64,000 nt of DNA from JAFGDI01 sp963667715 (GCA_963667715.1 OY763926.1:1178001-1242000); one strand, 5' to 3'; counted from the first letter of the stretch, positions 13,629 through 21,650 are shown. Translations and numbers: made by a program. Notes: generated by a model from the sequence alone, not told the origin.

Positions 13629-15791
13629 ATGAAACAGAAAAACAGGATAGGGTTCATAGTTAATCGCGATAGCCAGGAGCGGGATATTACTTGCCGGGCA
13701 ATGTCAACATCTATCCGCAGTACAACTGCCAACGATGAAGATCTATCGTGGGAGGCTGTTATCGCTACTGAGGAGCCCGCCATCGTCTACGACTGGGATG
13801 AGGGCTATGTACGCGAAATACTGCTGATGGATGGCGTACAATATGCCGAGAGCGTGCCGTTTCTCGATAGTCATAGCCGCTGGTCGATCGATGACATGAT
13901 AGGCTCTACCAGAAAGTTAAGAGTTGAAGGTGATAAACTTATCGCCCGCAACTTTGCTCATGATGATGATAAGGGCAGGCGAGTATTTTCGATGGTGAAG
14001 GCCGGACACCTCACAGACAACTCGGTTGGCTATCGGGTACTTGCTTATACGACTATCAAGGCTGGCGAGACTGCTATTGTCGCTGGTCGCAGTTTTACTG
14101 CATCTGAGAGTATGGCATTGAGAATAACTACCAGCTGGCAGATTATAGAGAATTCGGCGTGTCCGATAGGAGCTGACCCTAACGCTAAGAATCGTGGTGA
14201 TAGCTCAGGAAAAGGTAAAAGGTCAAAGGTAAAAAGTAATGAAACCGGCATGGGGCCGGGTAATGATAACGTATCGGGCAGGGCCCGGAAAGGCAGTAAG
14301 ATGGAACTTACTCAACAGGAAAGAGCTGCTCTACGCTCAGCGGGCCTTACCGATGAGCAGATAGATCAGATGGAAGTGGCTGTGGCTAAGAGAATGGCAC
14401 AGCGGGAAATGGAACGCTCGGATAATGGCGGTAATAAACCTGATGAGCTGGAGGCACTGCGGATCCAGCGTGAAGCTGAAAAGAGTGCACTCGCCGCTGA
14501 ACGCAAGAGAGTGGAAGATATTAAACTGATCTGTGATGGTCATATTGACACGGCAGTACGTGATGCCTGGATAAGTGAAGGCAAAAGCGAAAGCGAGTGT
14601 CGTTCTCTGGCTCTGGCAACACTCAAGGAGCAAAAGCGAGCGGCTAATGGCAACTTTGCACCTAATATCAATATTGGAGCCGGTGGTAATGTTGACATGA
14701 AACGCTGCCTGGCTCTGGCGACAACGATGCAGTATAACTCGTCAGATATTAGCGAGAAGACCGCTAAACGCTATTCTCAGGCTGAACTTGATGCGGCTGA
14801 GAGCATGAGCGGTATTACGTTCGGCGAGCTGGCGGCACGTTCGCTGGCGGCGTTTGGCCATGCAGACAAGGTCACATACAATACTATGGAAACTATCCGT
14901 GCTGCGATCTCTACTAACAGCCTGCCGAAAATTCTGGGCGAAGTTGCTAACTTATCAGCAGCACAGGCGTATGCTGCGGTTGAGGTAGTCTACGAAGAGC
15001 TGTGTGCACGCAAGAATGTTAAAAACTTCAAGACTCAGACAACCGCCAAGATGTCAGCTGCTAATAAGATCGGCAAGGTGAACGATAAGGGCGAGCTGCC
15101 TCATACCAGCTTCGATGAAGAGTACGAAGCCTGGAAGATCGATACTTTTGGTCAGCAGGCAGGTATCAGTCGTCAGGATATGATCAATGATGACCTCGGC
15201 CAGTTCGTTGATACTCTTACCGAGATCATACAGGATATGAGAGCGTATATTGATGATACGTTTATTGCGATGGTTGTCGCTAACGGTAACTGCTCTGATG
15301 GTAAGCCATTTTTCCATGCTGACCATAACAACCTGGTAACAGGAGCGGCATTGGGACCGGCTGGCCTTACAGAAGCGTTTAAGGCATGGCGTAAACAGAA
15401 GAAGAAAAACGGCGTGAAGGTTAAAGTATCGCCGAATTATCTGCTGGTACCGGCAGCACTGGAAAATACAGCTGAAGGACTAACAGAAAGCGACCAGATT
15501 ATTATTACCGGTAGTACTGATACTATCACCACTAATAAGAACCTCTTTAAGGGTAAGCTAACTACACTAGCCTCTGGCTCGCTGGATGAGAGCAGTGAGG
15601 ACAACTGGTATATGTTTGCCAAGGCATCGCGACTGGCGGCCTTTGTTGCCGGGTTCCTTAACGGTAAGGATACTCCGAATGTCACACCGCTTACGATGGA
15701 TGCGAACGCCCTGGTACTGAACTGGAATATCTACAGTGACTTCGGGTTCGGTTACGGCAACTATCGCGGTGCCAGTAAGTGTACACTGTAA
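13629..15791 (+). CDS. Prohead protease / scaffold / major capsid fusion protein
   Basis: The protein has 720 residues in three parts. Residues 1 to about 185 resemble a U35-type prohead protease (RDITCRAMSTS, FLDSHSRWSIDDMIG with the catalytic His, LTDNSVGYRV with the catalytic Ser). About 205-340 is a charged coiled-coil scaffold (LTQQERAALRSAGLTDEQID). From about 350 is a major capsid domain ending FGFGYGNYRGASKCTL and including FFHADHNNLVTG and LVPAALENTAEGL, as in Mu-gpT-like capsids. The fusion is a known arrangement in which the protease releases the capsid by cleaving the linker. No separate capsid gene is present, which supports it. Confidence 0.88.
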   Translation: MKQKNRIGFIVNRDSQERDITCRAMSTSIRSTTANDEDLSWEAVIATEEPAIVYDWDEGYVREILLMDGVQYAESVPFLDSHSRWSIDDMIGSTRKLRVEGDKLIARNFAHDDDKGRRVFSMVKAGHLTDNSVGYRVLAYTTIKAGETAIVAGRSFTASESMALRITTSWQIIENSACPIGADPNAKNRGDSSGKGKRSKVKSNETGMGPGNDNVSGRARKGSKMELTQQERAALRSAGLTDEQIDQMEVAVAKRMAQREMERSDNGGNKPDELEALRIQREAEKSALAAERKRVEDIKLICDGHIDTAVRDAWISEGKSESECRSLALATLKEQKRAANGNFAPNINIGAGGNVDMKRCLALATTMQYNSSDISEKTAKRYSQAELDAAESMSGITFGELAARSLAAFGHADKVTYNTMETIRAAISTNSLPKILGEVANLSAAQAYAAVEVVYEELCARKNVKNFKTQTTAKMSAANKIGKVNDKGELPHTSFDEEYEAWKIDTFGQQAGISRQDMINDDLGQFVDTLTEIIQDMRAYIDDTFIAMVVANGNCSDGKPFFHADHNNLVTGAALGPAGLTEAFKAWRKQKKKNGVKVKVSPNYLLVPAALENTAEGLTESDQIIITGSTDTITTNKNLFKGKLTTLASGSLDESSEDNWYMFAKASRLAAFVAGFLNGKDTPNVTPLTMDANALVLNWNIYSDFGFGYGNYRGASKCTL

Positions 15792-15793
15792 GT

Positions 15794-15919
15794 TAGGATT
15801 TAGAAGTTAGAAGTTAGTAACTATTACCATGAAGCACATGGAGAGCATGAAGGTTTTAACCTCTGTGAGCTCTGTGGGCTCTGTGGTTAAATAAAAAAAA
15901 TAGACAGGAGAATTAAATC
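15794..15919. repeat. Repeat-filled gap with a reverse ACAGAG copy (copy 7)
   Basis: 15795-15820 repeats TTAGAAGTTAGAAGTTAG. 15830-15855 has ACCATGAAGCACATGGAGAGC. 15860-15888 is the ACAGAG family in reverse (CCTCTGTGAGCTCTGTGGG then CTCTGTGGTT). The DUF2190 ribosome site GACAGGAG follows. Confidence 0.75.
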
Positions 15920-16264
15920 ATGTTTGGACAATATTTGAAAGATGGAAGAGTGATAGATTATACTAACTCTACCGGTGCGACTATAAGCGGCGGTACACTT
16001 GTTACAGTAGCAGGTGGCGTCGGGTTGGTTCAGTCTGATCTGGCTAATGGAGCCTCAGCAGGCGTAGCAGTAGAAGGGCAGATCGAGTATGACTGCCTGA
16101 GTACTGATACACCAGCTGCCGGTGCTACGCTGTATCTTGATACTGACAATAACAGACTGACCACAACCGCGGCCAGCTGGCTGGCAGCTGGTAAAGCCGT
16201 GTACGCTAAGGCGGCTGGTGTTGCCAGAGTAGTGTGTATGATTAATCAGTTCAGTAATGCATAA
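15920..16264 (+). CDS. DUF2190 capsid cement/decoration protein
   Basis: The 114-residue, Gly/Ala-rich beta protein begins MFGQYLKDGRVIDYTNSTGA with ISGGTLVTVAGGVGLVQSDL. This matches DUF2190, proteins that decorate or glue the outside of phage capsids. It lies directly after the capsid gene, where cement proteins are normally encoded. GACAGGAG precedes the ATG. A terminator follows, as expected for a highly expressed structural gene. Confidence 0.85.
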   Translation: MFGQYLKDGRVIDYTNSTGATISGGTLVTVAGGVGLVQSDLANGASAGVAVEGQIEYDCLSTDTPAAGATLYLDTDNNRLTTTAASWLAAGKAVYAKAAGVARVVCMINQFSNA

Positions 16265-16286
16265 CGACCTCCTTTTTTAGAGTTGA

Positions 16287-16326
16287 CCGGTTGCGGGGCT
16301 TGTGGTCTCGCAGCCGGGTATTTTTG
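16287..16326 (+). terminator. Intrinsic terminator after the capsid/cement operon
   Basis: CCGGTTGCG pairs with CGCAGCCGG (one G-U) around a 13-base loop, then GTATTTTT. Confidence 0.7.
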
Positions 16327-16328
16327 GA

Positions 16329-16357
16329 TGTGAAAAGTTAAAGGTAAAAGGTTGAAG
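16329..16357 (+). repeat. GTGAAAAGTTAAAGGTAAAAGG word block
   Basis: Short AAAGGT-type words lie immediately upstream of the small TM gene. GAAGGG at the end of the block is the likely ribosome site. Confidence 0.65.
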
Positions 16358-16367
16358 GGTTTGTGGC

Positions 16368-16598
16368 ATGGCTGAGCAGTATATACAGATACCGCGGAAT
16401 GTGATGTGGTCGGTTTTGGCTGGGCTGTTGAGTCTGGTTGGCTGGCTGGCGTGGGCTAATATTGAGTATCGGCTGGACCAGCTGAACACCAAGGACTGTG
16501 ACCAGGACAGGATTATCATCGCTAATCAAGAGGCGATTAAAAATCTGTTAATACAGGTTGCGGCTCAGAATGAGCGAACAGGTACGAAAGGGCGATAA
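16368..16598 (+). CDS. Small single-TM phage protein
   Basis: The protein has 76 residues with one TM helix (VMWSVLAGLLSLVGWLAWANI, about 11-31) and a C-terminal helical tail (QDRIIIANQEAIKNLLIQVAAQNE). The shape is like accessory holins or spanin-like proteins, but it sits inside the structural block. The stop is 1 base before the next start, so the genes are coupled. No function is assigned. Confidence 0.62.
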   Translation: MAEQYIQIPRNVMWSVLAGLLSLVGWLAWANIEYRLDQLNTKDCDQDRIIIANQEAIKNLLIQVAAQNERTGTKGR

Positions 16599-16599
16599 T

Positions 16600-16881
16600 A
16601 TGAAATTAACTGATATGACAATTGAACAGGCGAGGGCGGTGTTGGCTCAGCCGGAGCTGCTGGAGGCGGAGATTGATCTGATGTCGCAGTATCTTTACAG
16701 CATCGGGCTCGATGAGGATAATCTGACCAACCATAAGGTACTGGCGAATACGGCGACGGTGCAGGCGGCGGCTCTGGCGGTTGAGGGACCGGCGAGGGCG
16801 GCGATGCGGACGAGGCTCGCAGCCAATATACAGCGAATGATTGACACTGCTGATGCGGCAATAGCGGAGGCAGCGAGCTAA
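16600..16881 (+). CDS. Small helical phage protein
   Basis: The protein has 93 residues from ATG 16600; GAAAGGG lies upstream. The longer reading from 16558 overlaps the previous gene and lacks a ribosome site. It is all-helical and Ala/Glu-rich, with no recognised motif. The stop overlaps the next start (TAATG). It may be a structural or assembly protein; function unknown. Confidence 0.62.
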   Translation: MKLTDMTIEQARAVLAQPELLEAEIDLMSQYLYSIGLDEDNLTNHKVLANTATVQAAALAVEGPARAAMRTRLAANIQRMIDTADAAIAEAAS

Positions 16882-18359
16882 TGAGAACGCTAACGTTTAC
16901 CAATGTCAGCGGCGAGGATATCATTAATCAGGAGACCGTTATGCTGTACCACACAACTACAGCAACCTGGTCGGTTGATAACCCTCCACAGAGCGGCACG
17001 GTAGTCTCTGGCACCCGTACAGTGGCGACGATAGCAGCTGGGGCGACATTAACTATCACTATTACCGACGAGTCTCAGGTCGTCAGGTTCTATAGCGATA
17101 CCATTGGTAGCAAGATCGGCTGGTCGATTAATGATCTGGCAGGTATGCCACTCTCAGCACTGCGAATCTACTACAATCCACACGTGACAGGCGATGTAGC
17201 CAGCATAGCTAATATGCCACTGGATTATTTTTACTGTTACTACAGCTACAATCTCACAGGTGCCATACCTGTGAGTACACCTACCGATTGCACGATACTG
17301 GCGGACGGAACCAACATTAACACTAGTCAATCACTACTCAATCTTAACGCTGGCGGGTTCGCTGGTACATTTGACGCTAATAGTGATAATCAGCTTGTTG
17401 ACGATATTGACGCGGTTAATGCGTACTATGAGATCCAGGCTCGTGGCGGTACGGTTAATATCAACATCGGTACAGTTGAGATCGCAACGGCGGCCGAACT
17501 CGAATTGTATGGTACGCTGGCGTCGGCTGGTGTGCCGCTTAACGCTCAGCAGGTGGCAGATATAACACTCTCTGGCGAGTGGGAGCCGATCGGATCGCCG
17601 CTGCTGCCGTTTGATAAGAATTACGATGGTTCTGGATATGCGATAGCAGGATTGTACATTAACCAGCCAGAGAAGGACGACATTGGCCTGTTCGGCCATA
17701 CAACAGCTGGCAATATACAGCATCTACAATTATTAGATTGTAATATTACTGGCCGAGATAACGCTGGTGCATTGATAGGACACTCAGCGAGTGCCATTAA
17801 TGACATACAAATAACAGGTGCCGTTACTGGCCGAGATAACGTTGGGCTACTTGCTGGTTACAGAGCCGCCATTCTCCCTATGATTATTCGCGTTGCCGGA
17901 TACGGAGAGGTTACAGGTAATAGTGGAGTTGGCGGCCTGGTCGGCAGCGACATTAACGACAGTGCAGTATTAACAGAAGCTGTGGCTGCTGTAGAGGTTA
18001 CTGGTAATAGTAATGTTGGTCCGCTTGTCGGTAGTGGCGTTGTGGTGTGCTTGGAGAATGCTTACTGGAATAGTACTATAGCTGGGGTCGCAGATAATGG
18101 AGTTGTTAGCTTTGCTGTCGAACTAACGGCGACAGAGTTTGCCGACTACAATAACTACCCATCCCTTGGCACAGAAGGGCTTTTCTGGTATATGAGCAGC
18201 GGCGGGCCAAAACTGCAAGAGTTCTGGGTTGATGAGCCGGAAGAACCAGAGGAACCTATTATTGTTGAGGCTTATGCCGGCCGTAATGGACATGGCAGTA
18301 GAGCCGGGTACGGCAGTCGGGCTGGTTTTGGTGCCAGAGTTGGCGGGGGGGCGAGATGA
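16881..18359 (+). CDS. GLUG-repeat phage surface protein
   Basis: The protein has 492 residues. The N-terminal 110 residues form a beta-rich unit. From about 225, GLUG-like repeats appear: DDIGLFGHTTAGNIQHLQL, NAGALIGHSASAINDIQITG, NVGLLAGY, GVGGLVGSDIND and NVGPLVGSG. The tail is proline/glutamate-rich (EPEEPEEPIIVE), then Gly/Arg-rich short repeats of the RAGYGSRAGFGA type. GLUG repeats form beta-solenoids in adhesins and IgA-protease-like proteins. Here the position between cement and tail genes suggests a head fibre or decoration that may touch the host surface. No signal peptide is visible. Confidence 0.75.
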   Translation: MRTLTFTNVSGEDIINQETVMLYHTTTATWSVDNPPQSGTVVSGTRTVATIAAGATLTITITDESQVVRFYSDTIGSKIGWSINDLAGMPLSALRIYYNPHVTGDVASIANMPLDYFYCYYSYNLTGAIPVSTPTDCTILADGTNINTSQSLLNLNAGGFAGTFDANSDNQLVDDIDAVNAYYEIQARGGTVNINIGTVEIATAAELELYGTLASAGVPLNAQQVADITLSGEWEPIGSPLLPFDKNYDGSGYAIAGLYINQPEKDDIGLFGHTTAGNIQHLQLLDCNITGRDNAGALIGHSASAINDIQITGAVTGRDNVGLLAGYRAAILPMIIRVAGYGEVTGNSGVGGLVGSDINDSAVLTEAVAAVEVTGNSNVGPLVGSGVVVCLENAYWNSTIAGVADNGVVSFAVELTATEFADYNNYPSLGTEGLFWYMSSGGPKLQEFWVDEPEEPEEPIIVEAYAGRNGHGSRAGYGSRAGFGARVGGGAR

Positions 18360-18688
18360 TAAATGCGGAGGTGATGTCGGCCAGGGCGGCGATGGCGGCT
18401 TTTGGTAATGAGACGGTGGAGTTTGATTTGGGCGATGGTTCAGCCAGGCGACCGATTAAGGCGATAGTAGACCGCAAAGGAGCGACGGCCCGGTTCGGGC
18501 AGAAGGCTCTGGCGGCGGTGGTGTCGGTTAGTGTGTTTAATGATTCGGTAACCGGGATAACACCACAGCAGGCCAGTAAGGCGGCGGCGAGGGTGTATGT
18601 GGCGACGGATTTGGGAGGGGAGGCTGTTGGGAGGCGGATGAGTATAGTGAGCCAGGATAGCGGGATGGTGACTATTGAACTGCTGTAG
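18356..18688 (+). CDS. Probable head-tail completion protein
   Basis: The protein has 110 residues; ATG overlaps the previous stop (ATGA). It is beta-rich with the pattern EFDLGDGSARRPIKAIVDR and YVATDLGGEAVGRRMSIVSQD. Size and place (before the Z-like and tail terminator genes) suit a gpFII-like joining protein, but the match is by context rather than by a sure motif. A hairpin GAACTGC/GCAGTTC without a T-run spans the stop. Confidence 0.6.
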   Translation: MINAEVMSARAAMAAFGNETVEFDLGDGSARRPIKAIVDRKGATARFGQKALAAVVSVSVFNDSVTGITPQQASKAAARVYVATDLGGEAVGRRMSIVSQDSGMVTIELL

Positions 18689-18696
18689 GCAGTTCG

Positions 18697-18725
18697 GGTT
18701 AAAGGTGAAAAGTAAAAGGTAAGAT
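18697..18725 (+). repeat. GTTAAAGGTGAAAAGTAAAAGG word block
   Basis: This AAAGGT-type block carries the ribosome site (AAAAGGTAAGAT) of the next gene. It also marks a change of strand composition: upstream coding strands are G-rich, downstream ones C- and A-rich. Confidence 0.65.
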
Positions 18726-19301
18726 ATGGCACAATTATTAGAAACCAAAATAGATACTAATGCCGAATATCGACAAATACAAAAAATGCTTGCTAACTCG
18801 CCAGCATTATTCAATCGCATATCCAATCGTGCAGCCACTAAATCTGCCAATAAAATGAGGACTATCGGACGCAGAGAAATGCGACAAAGCACCGGATTAA
18901 AAGGAAAAATGGTTAACCGCCTCATACAGAAATACAAACCGCCGCGAGAGGGAACTGCTATTGGATATATTAATGAGCAAATACAAATACCACTCGAAAA
19001 CCTTAATCATAAAGTAGTGCCAGGTGGAATACAATACCTTAGAGCTGACGGAGAAACAGTACTGGTAGAGGACGCATTTGTAAGTTCATTCAGACACACA
19101 GAAGGCCAAATATGGTGCAGAGTAGAAGGGGATAGATACCCAATCAAACGGTTGTTTTACAAAGTACACACCGACGAAATCACAGAAAGAATAGTTAGAG
19201 AAAAAGTAGCTCGCCGCATGTTAACAGTTGGAATAGAGGTCTACAACAGCGAGATAAGCCGGTTGGCACAGTTGGCGATAGCGAAAGGCCAGGTTAAATA
19301 A
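18726..19301 (+). CDS. Minor tail protein Z-like
   Basis: The protein has 191 residues, basic and helical at the N-terminus (NRISNRAATKSANKMRTIGRREMRQSTGLKGKMV). A beta-rich part follows, then a C-terminal helix. This layout (KRAxNxxAxxxRTxxxRxMRxxTGL) is that of prophage minor tail protein Z (lambda gpZ), which acts in tail completion and DNA positioning. The next gene looks like a tail terminator, matching the lambda order Z-U-V. Confidence 0.78.
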   Translation: MAQLLETKIDTNAEYRQIQKMLANSPALFNRISNRAATKSANKMRTIGRREMRQSTGLKGKMVNRLIQKYKPPREGTAIGYINEQIQIPLENLNHKVVPGGIQYLRADGETVLVEDAFVSSFRHTEGQIWCRVEGDRYPIKRLFYKVHTDEITERIVREKVARRMLTVGIEVYNSEISRLAQLAIAKGQVK

Positions 19302-19302
19302 T

Positions 19303-19743
19303 ATGCTTTCGAGAATTGAACAAATAGCTGAGTCGCTTAAATTAAGGCTCACTTTCACAGAAGGCGAAACCAGCTACACCGGCGTGAGGCCAACCGCTAC
19401 GTATTGGCAAAACAATAGTTACGCGGATAACGATGTAATTATCACACAACAGGAAAATGAACCACTTGGCAATTACAGCGGGGTAGTGAACTGGCAGGCT
19501 AATTTCTGGATAACAATTATAAAATCACCAACTCAAGCTAACGAAGCAATCGACACATTGCTTAATGCGGCTGCCGCTGACATTATCAAAGCCCTAATGG
19601 CGGACATAACGCAAGGCCAATTGGCTTACAATACCGAGATAGAATCATTTAGTACACTGCCACAAAATAAGGCAATGCTCAATGGAGCACAAATATCAGT
19701 TAATATTTACTACCGCACTGACGCGGCGGATATAACCAAATAG
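19303..19743 (+). CDS. Tail terminator-like protein (gpU position)
   Basis: The 146-residue alpha/beta protein has an N-terminal helix (IEQIAESLKLRL), central strands (VVNWQANFWITII) and helix NEAIDTLLNAAAADIIKALMAD, ending QISVNIYYRTD. Size and place between the Z-like protein and the tail tube fit lambda gpU, which caps the growing tail tube and joins it to the head. It starts 1 base after the preceding stop. Confidence 0.68.
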   Translation: MLSRIEQIAESLKLRLTFTEGETSYTGVRPTATYWQNNSYADNDVIITQQENEPLGNYSGVVNWQANFWITIIKSPTQANEAIDTLLNAAAADIIKALMADITQGQLAYNTEIESFSTLPQNKAMLNGAQISVNIYYRTDAADITK

Positions 19744-19752
19744 GAGCAACAT

Positions 19753-20637
19753 ATGACTAAACCACTACTCTCACAGATCGCGGCTTTACTTATCGGGGTG
19801 CAGGTCAATCAATACACACCAGTAACTCCAACTATAGCTATAGATGTGTCTGACCCGGAATTTGAAGACATTACCCCGATGCTCGACCGGGCCAATACCG
19901 GCAGAACCGCAGGCCCAGCGAAGGGCAAGTACCCTGGAGAACCGACAGCGACAATCAAATTTACCACTGAATTCCAGGCCGATGCCGCTGGATTAACCAC
20001 AGGTTTTGCAGCTCTGCTTAATGCCTGCGGATGCGAGCTGAATGCCGGTGTAATAACCGCAGTAACAGATACTACTCTGCAGAAATGTCTGACGCTCTGG
20101 CTTTACGAAGACGGCAAATGTAAAAAGATGGGCAATGCCCAGGCTGAGGCAACTATCAAGTATACCAAGGGCCAGATAATAACTGTAGAATTTGAGTTTA
20201 CCGGCTACTATATTGATACTATTGATGTAGCGATGCCCGCAACCGAAGCCGCCGAGATAGAGCCGCTAATCGCTGCCGCGGCCAGCATCGGAGGTAATGA
20301 CTACAATGCTGTTGAGACTACTGTTAAATTTAACAACGTTCTCAGTCGCCGTGGGAATTACTACGTTGTCACCAGCAGGGCTGTATCAGTTGAAACGGAC
20401 CCTGAAAGCCAGCTAGTAGGGACCTTTGACCCTGAAGGCCTAAAACGTGCCGGTACAGCTATAGCATGCACCCTGGCGGCTAGTAATGGTACTGCAGCAA
20501 TGACTATCAGTACTCCGACGGCAACTATCGATAAAGTAACAGAAGGTGAACGTGATGGTATACGCCTAGATAAATTGACCATGACAGCTACCGACCCAGA
20601 TGGCGAAGATGCCTGGATAAGCATTACAGGAGCTTAA
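19753..20637 (+). CDS. Major tail tube protein
   Basis: This 294-residue beta-rich protein begins MTKPLLSQIAALLIGVQ and includes GEPTATIKFTTEFQ, EATIKYTKGQIITVEFEFTGYY and a C-terminal Ig-like extension. It lies directly upstream of the chaperone G/GT genes and the tape measure, the place of the tail tube gene in siphoviruses. GGAGCAACAT precedes the ATG. Confidence 0.75.
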   Translation: MTKPLLSQIAALLIGVQVNQYTPVTPTIAIDVSDPEFEDITPMLDRANTGRTAGPAKGKYPGEPTATIKFTTEFQADAAGLTTGFAALLNACGCELNAGVITAVTDTTLQKCLTLWLYEDGKCKKMGNAQAEATIKYTKGQIITVEFEFTGYYIDTIDVAMPATEAAEIEPLIAAAASIGGNDYNAVETTVKFNNVLSRRGNYYVVTSRAVSVETDPESQLVGTFDPEGLKRAGTAIACTLAASNGTAAMTISTPTATIDKVTEGERDGIRLDKLTMTATDPDGEDAWISITGA

Positions 20638-20638
20638 A

Positions 20639-20812
20639 ATGAACCGCAAGGCGATTGTTGCAGTGATACAGAAACGCTGGCCGGGAACGAGCGAACAGGA
20701 TTGCATGATAAAGCTCAACCGTATGCCAGCACTCAAACGAAATGAAATATTGGATGAGGTAAAGAACCATGTTGGCAACAACACAGATGAGAGCGGCGAT
20801 ACAAGCCAATAG
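20639..20812 (+). CDS. Small phage protein between tail tube and chaperone genes
   Basis: The open frame has 57 codons and starts right after the tube gene (MNRKAIVAVIQKRWPGTSEQ). It is helical and basic at the start, acidic at the end, and overlaps the next small gene. It has no independent strong ribosome site but sits in a tightly packed run, and its codon use fits the neighbours. Unknown function. Confidence 0.45.
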   Translation: MNRKAIVAVIQKRWPGTSEQDCMIKLNRMPALKRNEILDEVKNHVGNNTDESGDTSQ

Positions 20813-20978
20813 GGGCGGCTTCCATACTGCCACAGATCAACAGATACAACGGTTGTGGAATATGCTTGACGAGAGCACACAGCAGCAGTATCTGACAAAC
20901 AACAATTCTAACCAAGGAGAAACAGATGCCGATAGCATTAGACAAGAGCCAGAAGATAACAGTAATATTACCAACTGA
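20769..20978 (+). CDS. Small phage protein (W-x-x-L-x-x-x-x-x-x-x-Y-L type)
   Basis: The open frame has 69 codons and overlaps both neighbours. It begins MLATTQMRAAIQANRGGF and contains TDQQIQRLWNMLDESTQQQYL, a pattern I have seen in small proteins near phage structural genes. The C-terminus is Asn/Gln-rich and acidic. The overlaps with 20639-20812 and 20926-21273 (42 and 53 bases) are unusual, so one of these small frames may be spurious. Confidence 0.45.
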   Translation: MLATTQMRAAIQANRGGFHTATDQQIQRLWNMLDESTQQQYLTNNNSNQGETDADSIRQEPEDNSNITN

Positions 20979-21273
20979 TAAGCACGCAGAAAATCCGATT
21001 ACGTTTAAGTACTACTACCCAAATCTTAAACGGCAGAGGGACATAACCAGGCACCTTGCCAATTTCGAGAGTATGGACACAGATACGCTCGAGGCTAGAT
21101 TTGACGATGCCGCCAAAATGGTACAGGTAGGGCTTGCACAGATCGATAATATGCCCGAAGGGATAACCCCAAAGGACGTCATAGAAAGCCTGAACGTGCA
21201 AGAATGCTCTTATATTCTCAGTACAGTTCGCAGTGCTCTGCCGGATATTGAAGATAAAAAAAAATCCGAATAG
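20926..21273 (+). CDS. Tail assembly chaperone, short form (gpG-like)
   Basis: The protein has 115 residues with a strong AAGGAGAAACAG ribosome site before ATG 20926. The fold is a small alpha/beta N-part (KITVILPTDKHAENPITFKYYYP) plus a helical C-part. It lies between tail tube and tape measure, as all G-type tail assembly chaperones do. It ends DIEDKKKSE, and the three Lys codons are a run of nine A. A long frame lacking any start codon begins there in the -1 frame, so I infer it is also made as a longer fusion. Confidence 0.78.
   Translation: MPIALDKSQKITVILPTDKHAENPITFKYYYPNLKRQRDITRHLANFESMDTDTLEARFDDAAKMVQVGLAQIDNMPEGITPKDVIESLNVQECSYILSTVRSALPDIEDKKKSE
21256..21264 (+). promoter_or_regulatory. 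Slippery A9 run, probable programmed -1 frameshift site
   Basis: The context is GAT AAA AAA AAA TCC GAA TAG in the zero frame. AAA-AAA in the P and A sites allows a -1 slip. The zero frame ends 7 bases downstream. The -1 frame is then open for 128 codons to 21650. Confidence 0.72.
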
Positions 21274-21650
21274 CAGTACTGACCGCCTATGAGCGGCTTT
21301 GCTCCCGCTGTAGCTACTTCAAACCAGACTGCCGCCTGCTCAACCACAGCAAGATACTTTGTGTAAGTTGTCAGGGGCAGAAAAAGTTTGAGGTTGCTGA
21401 GGGAGTATATGAAGATTGCGAAGTATGCAGCGGCAAGGGACAGACACCGCTTGAATATTGCCCGCTGACCATCAGTATGGATTATTTTGAATTGATACAT
21501 ATGGCCCGAATGTACTTTGATCATGGTGTGCTGCCCGATGCTGGCAGTTATAATGACCAGCTAGCCAACACAATGACGGCAATGAAATTAGCATATAAGG
21601 AAATTTCTAAAATAGAGGAAGAAAATTGGCAGAAGCAACTGCAAAAGTAA
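21258..21650 (+). CDS. Tail chaperone extension (T of gpGT), reached by -1 frameshift
   Basis: The -1 frame is open from 21258 (after a TAA at 21255) to the TAA at 21648. It has no ATG, GTG or TTG until far inside, so it should be translated only as an extension of the upstream gene (about 113 + 128 = 241 residues). It has normal codon use and a clear Cys-rich core: LCSRCSYFKPDC, then CVSCQGQKKF, DCEVCSGKGQ and YCPLT, a DnaJ-like CxxCxGxG zinc finger. Then comes a helical C-terminus (FELIHMARMYFDHG...AMKLAYKEISKIEEENW). The end overlaps the tape measure start by 25 bases. Known GT proteins bind the tape measure; the zinc-finger form is unusual. Confidence 0.75.
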   Translation, partial: KKIRIAVLTAYERLCSRCSYFKPDCRLLNHSKILCVSCQGQKKFEVAEGVYEDCEVCSGKGQTPLEYCPLTISMDYFELIHMARMYFDHGVLPDAGSYNDQLANTMTAMKLAYKEISKIEEENWQKQLQK

